From IMCC26077 sp044344975 (lineage in GTDB: Bacteria; Actinomycetota; Actinomycetes; Nanopelagicales; Nanopelagicaceae): a stretch of 30,824 nucleotides of DNA. The notes below the pieces were generated by a model. It searched no databases. It was not told the origin of the DNA and was given only the letters and a program-made list of their open reading frames with translations. The stretch spans positions 1-30,824 of the forward strand of contig JBIJBY010000005.1 of the NCBI GenBank assembly GCA_044344975.1, given 5' to 3'. The translations under genes were made by a program, and so were the position numbers. Below are positions 25,183 through 30,824 of this stretch, in pieces; the stretch's first letter is position 1; every line of letters starts with the position of its first letter.

Positions 25183-26712
25183 CTATTCCCACTCGATTGT
25201 TCCGGGTGGCTTGCTCGTGATGTCCAATACGACCCGATTTACTCCTGGAACTTCATTGGTAATGCGATTAGAAATCTTCGCTAACACATCGTTCGGTAAG
25301 CGCGACCAATCTGCTGTCATCGCATCTTCACTTGAAACAGGGCGGAGCACAATGGGATGTCCATAGGTTCTGCCATCACCCTGCACGCCCACGCTATGCA
25401 CGTCAGCTAATAACACGACAGGGCATTGCCAAATCTCGCGATCCAGACCCGCGTTATGTAACTCTTCGCGGGCAATCGCATCGGCAGTGCGAAGTAATTC
25501 CAATCTCTCTTTTGTTACCTCACCAATGATGCGAATTCCAAGTCCAGGGCCAGGAAATGGTTGGCGCCACACAATCTCCTCTGGAAGTCCTAACTCCAAG
25601 CCAAGGGCACGAACCTCATCTTTGAAGAGAGTACGAAGTGGTTCTACTAAATCAAATTTCAGATCATCAGGCAATCCACCAACATTGTGATGGCTCTTGA
25701 TATTTGCTGTTCCTGTTCCGCCACCTGATTCCACGACATCGGGATAGAGCGTTCCTTGCACGAGGAATTTCACATCACTACTTGCAATCTCCCGCGACGC
25801 TCCTTCAAAAGAGCGAATAAATTCTCGACCAATAATCTTGCGCTTCTCTTCGGGATCAGTAAATCCTTTGAGAGCAGAGAGAAATTTCTCTTTCGCATCG
25901 ACAACTTTTAGCTTTACCCCTGTAGCGGCAACGAAATCTCGCTCGACTTGCTCTGCTTCTCCTTGGCGAAGTAGTCCATGATCAACAAAGACGCAGGTTA
26001 ACTGGGCGCCAACAGCGCGTTGCACAATCGCAGCAGCGACAGCAGAATCAACTCCACCAGAGAGCCCACAAATAACTTGATCTAAACCAACTTGTTCTCT
26101 AATTCGAGCGATTTGTTCCTCGGCAATATTCGAAGAGGTCCACGATGGATCGCAACCAACGACGCCAATTAGCCAACGTGTTAACACCTCTTGTCCGTAG
26201 GTGGAGTGCACTACTTCTGGGTGATACTGCACGCCGGCCAACTTTCGATCGGCAGATTCAAATGCAGCGACAGGGGTCTGGTCGGTGGAACCAGTAACGG
26301 TGAATCCTTGAGGTGCACGCACGACGCTATCGCCATGAGACATCCATACCTGTTGCGCTTGAGGTAGCCCTTCAAATAAGGGGGAATTGCTATGAACAGT
26401 AAATTCTGTGCGGCCATATTCACGCGCACCCGTTTTACCAACTTCGCCGCCAAGGGTTGCCGCCATCACCTGAAATCCATAGCAAATACCAAAGACTGGA
26501 ACCCCAGAGCGGAGAAGTTCTTCATCTAATTGAGGTGCGCCTGATTCATAAACGCTCGATGGCCCACCAGAGAGAATGATTGCTTTGGGATTTTTCGCAA
26601 GCAGCTCGCGCGCACTCATCGTGTGCGGAACGATCTCGCTATAAATCTTCGCCTCGCGCACTCGACGTGCGATGAGTTGCGCGTATTGCGCGCCGAAATC
26701 AACGACGAGCAC
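25183..26712 (-). CDS. guaA: GMP synthase (glutamine-hydrolysing)
   Basis: Converts XMP to GMP. The class I glutamine amidotransferase domain (about 1-190) begins LVVDFGAQYAQLIARRV and has the nucleophile in VFGICYGFQ and the His in VQYHPEVVHS. The PP-loop ATP pyrophosphatase domain starts at GLSGGVDSAVAAA, and the dimerisation domain ends DITSKPPGTIEWE, the canonical C-terminus. Length 509 is normal. The start is a GTG at 26712, four bases after the guaB3 stop, with no evident ribosome-binding site; it may rely on coupling. Third gene of guaB-guaB3-guaA. Confidence 0.96.
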   Translation of the reverse strand: MLVVDFGAQYAQLIARRVREAKIYSEIVPHTMSARELLAKNPKAIILSGGPSSVYESGAPQLDEELLRSGVPVFGICYGFQVMAATLGGEVGKTGAREYGRTEFTVHSNSPLFEGLPQAQQVWMSHGDSVVRAPQGFTVTGSTDQTPVAAFESADRKLAGVQYHPEVVHSTYGQEVLTRWLIGVVGCDPSWTSSNIAEEQIARIREQVGLDQVICGLSGGVDSAVAAAIVQRAVGAQLTCVFVDHGLLRQGEAEQVERDFVAATGVKLKVVDAKEKFLSALKGFTDPEEKRKIIGREFIRSFEGASREIASSDVKFLVQGTLYPDVVESGGGTGTANIKSHHNVGGLPDDLKFDLVEPLRTLFKDEVRALGLELGLPEEIVWRQPFPGPGLGIRIIGEVTKERLELLRTADAIAREELHNAGLDREIWQCPVVLLADVHSVGVQGDGRTYGHPIVLRPVSSEDAMTADWSRLPNDVLAKISNRITNEVPGVNRVVLDITSKPPGTIEWE

Positions 26713-26716
26713 TAAA

Positions 26717-27829
26717 TCACGGGCGATGGATAACCACCTCTACTCGCTGGAATTCCTTCACATCTGAATAGCCAGTAGTCGCCATAGCGCGACGAAGCGC
26801 ACCAAAGAGATTCATCGTTCCATCAGCGTTATGTGATGGGCCATGCAAAATCTCAGCAATTGTGCCAACAGTGCCAACATGAACGCGTTGCCCGCGTGGC
26901 AACTCTGGATGTACTGCTTCAACGCCCCAGTGCCAACCCTTGCCTGGTGACTCCACCGCACGTGCCAGTGGTGAACCCATCATCACAGCATCAGCGCCAC
27001 AGGCAATCGCTTTGGCGATATCGCCGCTGCGACCAACAGAACCGTCAGCAATCACGTGAACATACCTTCCACCTGATTCATCAAGATACTCGCGCCGTGC
27101 CGCAGCAACTTCAGCAACTGCTGTTGCCATCGGCACCGCAACGCCAAGCACCTGTCGCGTTGTGTGTGCAGCGCCGCCACCAAAACCAACGAGAATTCCC
27201 GCAGCGCCAGCGCGCATCAAATGAAGCGCAGCAGTAGCCGTTGCAACGCCACCAACAATCACTGGCACATCTAATTCATAGATAAACTTCTTCAAATTTA
27301 GCGCGCTATCTTTCGGTGAAACATGCTCTGCGCTTACCGTGGTACCGCGAATCACAAAAATATCCACGCCAGAATCGAGCACCACTTTATGAAATTCAGC
27401 AGCGCGCTTTGGTGAGAGCGCAGCAGCAACAGTGACTCCCCCAGCGCGCACTTCAGCAATCCGCTCTTTAATGAGCTCAGGTCTAATCGGTGCGGCATAG
27501 AGCTCTTGCATCCGTCGCGTCACTTGATGATCAGGAATAGAGGCAATTTCACCCAATGGAATCCGCGGGTTCTCATAGCGAGTCCATAGCCCTTCCAAGT
27601 TTAGAACTCCGATACCGCCCTGCTTACCTATCTCTATTGCCGTTTCGGGAGAGACGACAGAGTCCATTGGCGCTGCCAACATTGGAACATCAAACTTATA
27701 TGCATCGATCTGCCACGCGGTCGAAACCTCTTCTGGGTTACGAGTTCTACGACTTGGCACAATCGCAATGTCATCAAAAGAATATGTCTGTCGGGCCCGC
27801 TTGCCTGGTGCAATCTCAATCTCACTCAT
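26717..27829 (-). CDS. guaB3: GuaB3 family IMP dehydrogenase-related protein
   Basis: TIM-barrel protein of the actinobacterial GuaB3 group, without CBS domains, 370 residues. It begins KRARQTYSFDDIAIVPSRRTR and ends LKEFQRVEVVIHRP as in that group. At the loop where IMP dehydrogenase has GSICTTR, this protein reads GAAHTTR: His222 occupies the catalytic Cys position and the preceding Ser-Ile is Ala-Ala. Enzymatic IMP oxidation by the usual thioimidate route therefore looks impossible unless chemistry differs. It lies nine bases after guaB and four bases before guaA, with GGAAGGTGAGG upstream of its ATG. A partner or regulator of GuaB is one option. Confidence 0.9.
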   Translation of the reverse strand: MSEIEIAPGKRARQTYSFDDIAIVPSRRTRNPEEVSTAWQIDAYKFDVPMLAAPMDSVVSPETAIEIGKQGGIGVLNLEGLWTRYENPRIPLGEIASIPDHQVTRRMQELYAAPIRPELIKERIAEVRAGGVTVAAALSPKRAAEFHKVVLDSGVDIFVIRGTTVSAEHVSPKDSALNLKKFIYELDVPVIVGGVATATAALHLMRAGAAGILVGFGGGAAHTTRQVLGVAVPMATAVAEVAAARREYLDESGGRYVHVIADGSVGRSGDIAKAIACGADAVMMGSPLARAVESPGKGWHWGVEAVHPELPRGQRVHVGTVGTIAEILHGPSHNADGTMNLFGALRRAMATTGYSDVKEFQRVEVVIHRP

Positions 27830-27838
27830 CGAGCTACC

Positions 27839-28954
27839 TCACCTTCCCCGATAATTCGGAGCGGCAACTGTCTGATCAATGCTGTGTGGGTGGCTCTCGC
27901 GAAGTCCAGCAGCAGTGATCTGAACAAAGCGGCCATTACGTTGTAGCTCGGCAATATTGCGCGCACCTGCATATCCCATACCCGAGCGCAGGCCTCCAGC
28001 TAATTGATGGACAACTTGCGCAACAGTGCCGCGATAGGAAACTCGACCCTCGATTCCTTCTGGCACCAATTTATCTTCAGAGAGAATGTCATCTTGCATG
28101 TAGCGATCCTTCGAATAAGAAGGAGTCGAACCTCGCGACTGCATCGCGCCAAGTGAACCCATGCCGCGATACGACTTAAACTTCGCGCCATTTTCCTCAT
28201 GCCACTCACCAGGTGACTCTTCACATCCAGCAAAGAGCGAACCCAACATCACCACATCTGCACCAGCGACAATAGCTTTCACAATATCTCCGGAGTATTG
28301 AATTCCACCATCAGCAATAAGAGGAACTCCTGCAGAGCTTGTTGCTTTATGAGCTTCCATGATCGCGGTTATTTGTGGAACGCCAACGCCAGCAACAACG
28401 CGAGTAGTGCATATTGAACCTGGGCCAACGCCAACTTTTACTGCATCGGCACCAGCATTGATTAAGGCTTGCGCTCCCGCGCGGGTGGCAACATTTCCCC
28501 CGATAACTTGCTGTGCGCAATTGACCTGCTTAATTCGCGCAATAGCATCGAGAACTCCTTGATGATGGCCGTGGGCAGTGTCAACAACAAGGAGATCAAC
28601 GCCAACTTCCATCAAAGCAACTGCACGTGCAAAGCCATCTTCGCCGACACCAACAGCAGCTCCGGCGAGCGCACCTGCAACAGCCTTCACCTTCTTAACA
28701 TGGGCAACTTGATCTTCAATTGCAAGGTTTCGGTGGATGATTCCCGCTCCGCCAACGCCAGCCATAGCCAGCGCCATCGCGCTCTCGGTGACGGTATCCA
28801 TTGCGGAGGAAATTACGGGGACTTTAAGAGAAAACTTTTCTGTTAATCGTGTAGCGATATCAACTTCGCTTGGCACCACTTGTGAGGCATCAGGTAAGAG
28901 AAGGACATCATCGAAGGTCAGGCCGAGCATCGCAACTTTCTCAAACTCGCGCAT
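27839..28954 (-). CDS. guaB: IMP dehydrogenase lacking CBS domains
   Basis: NAD-dependent IMP to XMP oxidation, the branch point to GMP. The catalytic loop GPGSICTTRVVAGVGVPQ (Cys182) and flap KSYRGMGSLGAM are intact. The protein is only 371 residues because the ~120-residue Bateman (paired CBS) insert is absent: GIIHRNLAIEDQVAHVKKVK runs straight on into AVAGALAGAAVGV. That removes the site through which purine nucleotides regulate many bacterial IMPDHs. The ATG at 28954 has an excellent GGAGG five bases upstream; a frame open to 28993 is rejected. First gene of guaB-guaB3-guaA. Confidence 0.95.
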   Translation of the reverse strand: MREFEKVAMLGLTFDDVLLLPDASQVVPSEVDIATRLTEKFSLKVPVISSAMDTVTESAMALAMAGVGGAGIIHRNLAIEDQVAHVKKVKAVAGALAGAAVGVGEDGFARAVALMEVGVDLLVVDTAHGHHQGVLDAIARIKQVNCAQQVIGGNVATRAGAQALINAGADAVKVGVGPGSICTTRVVAGVGVPQITAIMEAHKATSSAGVPLIADGGIQYSGDIVKAIVAGADVVMLGSLFAGCEESPGEWHEENGAKFKSYRGMGSLGAMQSRGSTPSYSKDRYMQDDILSEDKLVPEGIEGRVSYRGTVAQVVHQLAGGLRSGMGYAGARNIAELQRNGRFVQITAAGLRESHPHSIDQTVAAPNYRGR

Positions 28955-28992
28955 GCTCACCTCCACTTGGTGATCAATTGGTAACTCGCCCA

Positions 28993-28998
28993 ATCCTA
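28993..28998 (-). promoter_or_regulatory. Likely -10 hexamer of the guaB operon
   Basis: TAGGAT on the minus strand, 38 bases before the guaB ATG, within the 73-base gap after the MerR-type gene. It would give a leader of about 30 bases with the GGAGG ribosome-binding site. No clear -35. Confidence 0.4.
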
Positions 28999-29027
28999 GT
29001 GAGGGAATTACCGCTTGCTATCCACCG

Positions 29028-29906
29028 TTACTTTCCGATGGTTGAGCCCACCAATTCGCATGCCTCATGGAGATTGGTGACTATCGTCGCGCCGGTGACT
29101 CGATCAGCTTGCCACCCTGGCCCACCGAGGATTAACCGCGGCGCAGGGCGGAGCGCAGGAAGTGCGGTCATCGCTGAGTAATCAGCGTTCTTCGAAAGTT
29201 GTGCCCAGAGAAAGACCACTGGCGGATGGGTCTTACGCACCATATCGGCGAGCGCTTCAACTGGGGTTCGCGCTCCGAGGAAGTGGGTTGCGACATTCTC
29301 TTCGGCGAGCGCTGCAGCGAGTGCATGTATTGCCAAGCAATGGTGTTCCTCGCCGATACTTGCCAGGAGAATTGGTTTGGAATTTCGCGGCGACTCCAAC
29401 TCGTTCACACAATCACGCATGACTCGTTTGACGATTTCTGTCAGAAGATGTTCGACCTCGATACCAGCGCCCGTGGACTCCCAACGCTTGCCAACGATGA
29501 CAAGGACAGGGACAAGAATTTCGTTCCATGTTGCGATGACACCTGAAGAGAGAATCTCGCGGCGAATGAGAGCTTCTACGAAGGCGCTATCGATACCATC
29601 AAGAGCTCGAACCACTGCGGCGACTACATCTTCCCGATCTTGGAACTTTGGGAGCGGGAGCGGTTCATCAATCGAGATTGGGGAGCTCTTCGCCACAATC
29701 GCTGCGTGAGCGGCTGGCACCCCAGAGACCACCAATCGGCGCATTACGGCCAGACGGGCGAGGTCTTCATCGGAGTAGCGGCGATGCTCTCCTGCTTCGT
29801 GGGTGGAGGGGCCAAGGCCGTAGCGACGGTCCCAGGTGCGCAAGGTGGCAGGCGCCACTCCTAGGCGATGGGCGACCTCAGAGACGGTGATTCCCTGATG
29901 AGCCAT
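29028..29906 (-). CDS. MerR-type regulator with CarH-like cobalamin-binding domain
   Basis: Residues 6-75 form a MerR DNA-binding domain (ITVSEVAHRLGVAPATLRTWDRRYG, then HRRYSDEDL). Residues ~90-170 are a four-helix bundle and ~178-292 a Rossmann B12-binding domain. Trp142, Glu152, His153 and His188 match Thermus CarH Trp131, Glu141, His142 and lower ligand His177 with identical spacing (+10, +11, +46). This suggests an adenosylcobalamin-binding, possibly light-sensing repressor. The position after Trp is Glu143, where CarH has His132, the upper ligand in its light-adapted state. Start ATG at 29906 follows GAGGGGGTG. Targets may be the adjacent guaB or whiB promoters or its own; unknown. Confidence 0.85.
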   Translation of the reverse strand: MAHQGITVSEVAHRLGVAPATLRTWDRRYGLGPSTHEAGEHRRYSDEDLARLAVMRRLVVSGVPAAHAAIVAKSSPISIDEPLPLPKFQDREDVVAAVVRALDGIDSAFVEALIRREILSSGVIATWNEILVPVLVIVGKRWESTGAGIEVEHLLTEIVKRVMRDCVNELESPRNSKPILLASIGEEHHCLAIHALAAALAEENVATHFLGARTPVEALADMVRKTHPPVVFLWAQLSKNADYSAMTALPALRPAPRLILGGPGWQADRVTGATIVTNLHEACELVGSTIGK

Positions 29907-29954
29907 CTCACACCCCCTCTCAGCAAGAATTAACTCTCAAAGCGCCTTCGGTAC

Positions 29955-29984
29955 TTGAACAACTTATGGCGCGATTGGTAGCCT
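29955..29984 (+). promoter_or_regulatory. Candidate whiB promoter
   Basis: TTGAAC (29955-29960) and TAGCCT (29979-29984) are separated by 18 bases, fitting a primary sigma-factor promoter. Transcription would begin near 29991, giving a ~25-base leader with AGGTGA before the ATG. It lies in the 108-base divergent gap between the MerR-type gene and whiB, so the MerR protein could act here. Confidence 0.45.
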
Positions 29985-30014
29985 ACTCGAAAGTAAAGGA
30001 AAAGGTGAGTGGAA

Positions 30015-30305
30015 ATGGCTGAAATTTCTCGGCTACCAATGCCAACGGCAGATAACTGGGAGTGGCAGTTCGAAGGCTCATGCCGGAACTACCCCGCAGA
30101 GATGTTCTTTCACCCAGAGGGTGAGCGCGGCCCAAGCCGACGGAAGCGAATCATCGAAGCAAAGGCGATCTGTGCTTCCTGCCCGGTACTCGTCCAATGT
30201 CGCGATCACGCGCTCGCAGTTCAAGAGCCCTATGGAATCTGGGGTGGCCTCTCTGAGGATGAGCGCGCCGAATTGATTTCACGCTCAAGCCGAATGGCGA
30301 TTTAA
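30015..30305 (+). CDS. whiB3: WhiB-family [4Fe-4S] transcriptional regulator (WhiB3/WhiD-like)
   Basis: A 96-residue Wbl protein. Four cluster-ligand cysteines are Cys23, Cys53, Cys56 and Cys62 (C-x29-C-x2-C-x5-C), followed by the turn YGIWGGLSEDER and a basic/polar tail. The N-terminal PTADNWEWQFEGSCR and FFHPEGERG resemble WhiB3/WhiD more than other Wbl classes, and placement beside a His-tailed groEL and near guaB matches M. tuberculosis whiB3 and Streptomyces whiD. Such proteins sense redox/NO and bind the primary sigma factor. AGGTGA precedes the ATG at 30015 by six bases; a GTG at 30009 is less favoured. Confidence 0.9.
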   Translation: MAEISRLPMPTADNWEWQFEGSCRNYPAEMFFHPEGERGPSRRKRIIEAKAICASCPVLVQCRDHALAVQEPYGIWGGLSEDERAELISRSSRMAI

Positions 30306-30332
30306 GAAGAAGTTTTTATTACCCCTCAACGG

Positions 30333-30379
30333 AAAGAGGGCCTGGTACTCATTCTCTGAGTAACAGGCCCTCTTTTTAA
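30333..30379. terminator. Bidirectional intrinsic terminator between whiB and groEL
   Basis: AAAGAGGGCCTG (30333-30344) pairs with CAGGCCCTCTTT (30364-30375), with an inner TACTC/GAGTA stem. A T-run follows on the plus strand and the 5' A-run serves the minus strand weakly. It can end both converging genes. Confidence 0.92.
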
Positions 30380-30385
30380 TTGGGT

Positions 30386-30824
30386 TTAATGTGAATGTCC
30401 GCCAGGTCCATGGGAGTGACCATGTCCACCAGCTGCGGCTACTTCTTCTTCCTTCCGTTCGAAGACAAGCGCCTCAGTGGTGATGAACATTGCAGCGATT
30501 GATGCAGCGTTAGCTAGAGCAGATCGCGTGACCTTCACTGGATCGATGACGCCATCTTTAACTAAGTCGCCATAGACATCAGATGCTGCGTTATATCCCT
30601 CGTTCTTTGAGAGCGCGCGAACCTTTGCTACGACTACATAGCCTTCTTGTCCGGCATTCTCTGCAATCCAACGAAGTGGCTCATCGCAAGCTTTGCGAAC
30701 TAAACGAACGCCAACTGCTTCATCGCCTTCTTTGCCGAGATCATCGGCGAGTACATCGGCAGCGTGAACGAGAGCAGCTCCGCCACCAACGACGATTCCC
30801 TCTTCGACCGCAGCGCGAGTTGCT
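30386..30824 (-). CDS. groEL: Chaperonin GroEL, C-terminal fragment with His-rich tail
   Basis: The last ~145 codons; the gene continues past the right edge. ATRAAVEEGIVVGGGAALVH is the GroEL intermediate/equatorial signature, followed by GYNAASDVYGDLV and VTRSALANAASIAAMF, the conserved C-terminal equatorial region. The tail is GGHGHSHGPGGHSH instead of the usual GGM repeats. His-rich tails mark actinobacterial GroEL1 (e.g. beside whiB3 in M. tuberculosis). Whether a second GroEL with a GGM tail exists cannot be seen here. groES would be expected upstream, outside the window. Confidence 0.96.
   Translation of the reverse strand, partial: ATRAAVEEGIVVGGGAALVHAADVLADDLGKEGDEAVGVRLVRKACDEPLRWIAENAGQEGYVVVAKVRALSKNEGYNAASDVYGDLVKDGVIDPVKVTRSALANAASIAAMFITTEALVFERKEEEVAAAGGHGHSHGPGGHSH

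Noticed and set aside
28955..28993. Upstream start for guaB
   Set aside because: The GGAGG site five bases before 28954 lies inside this extension and MREFEKVAMLGLTFDDVLLLPD is the normal IMPDH start.
29028..29906. Plain MerR metal or drug regulator
   Set aside because: The protein is about twice the usual length and carries a clear B12-domain with CarH-spaced residues.

Overview
This window looks like a streamlined actinobacterial chromosome with roughly balanced GC. The actinobacterial signs are a WhiB-type iron-sulfur regulator beside a groEL with a His-rich tail, an acyl-CoA carboxylase epsilon subunit after pccB, a DUF6350/PerM membrane protein between sucD and purN, DUF3017 after folD, a GuaB3 protein, and likely leaderless promoters. 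From memory, the gene order matches several Mycobacterium and Streptomyces neighbourhoods: purE-purK-birA / accD-accE-maf-accA; pcrA-sucC-sucD-perM-purN-purH; whiB3/whiD-groEL1-guaB-guaB3-guaA. Tight packing and lost domains suggest a small-genome lineage such as freshwater Nanopelagicales (acI), but the lineage is an inference. No gene-free stretch longer than 300 bases exists. I see no rRNA, tRNA, CRISPR array, insertion sequence or prophage.

Layout. 1-319: 3' end of a nucleotide-sugar dehydrogenase. 293-2693 (minus): birA-purK-purE. 2712-6759 (plus): propionyl-CoA carboxylase block pccB-pccE-maf-pccA, diverging from birA across a very compact shared promoter. 6760-8319 (minus): methylmalonyl-CoA mutase catalytic subunit. 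8389-9330 (plus): a D-Ala-D-Ala carboxypeptidase. 9339-11674 (minus): CNNM/CorC transporter-like protein and trpS. 11813-12901 (plus): a solitary MsiK-type sugar ABC ATPase with its own terminator. 12971-21663 (minus): sucC-sucD-perM-purN-purH, folD-DUF3017, mdh-icd. 21720-24392 (minus): the detached B12-binding mutase subunit and the PcrA/UvrD helicase. 24456-25178 (plus): a PIG-L/LmbE deacetylase. 25183-28954 (minus): guaB-guaB3-guaA. 29028-29906 (minus): a MerR regulator with a cobalamin domain. 30015-30305 (plus): whiB. 30386-end (minus): 3' end of groEL.

The genes form two metabolic themes. One is propionyl-CoA to succinyl-CoA: BirA biotinylates PccA; PccA/B/E make methylmalonyl-CoA; the split B12 mutase makes succinyl-CoA; SucCD, Mdh and Icd carry it through the TCA cycle. 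No epimerase or MeaB chaperone is in the window. The other is purine synthesis: PurE, PurK, PurN, PurH, FolD (one-carbon units), GuaB, GuaB3 and GuaA. The most unusual points are a CarH-like adenosylcobalamin regulator with key residues at CarH spacing, an IMP dehydrogenase lacking its regulatory CBS domains, a GuaB3 with His at the catalytic Cys position, a symmetric leaderless divergent promoter, and convergent genes whose ends abut or overlap. I found no wholly new multi-gene system.
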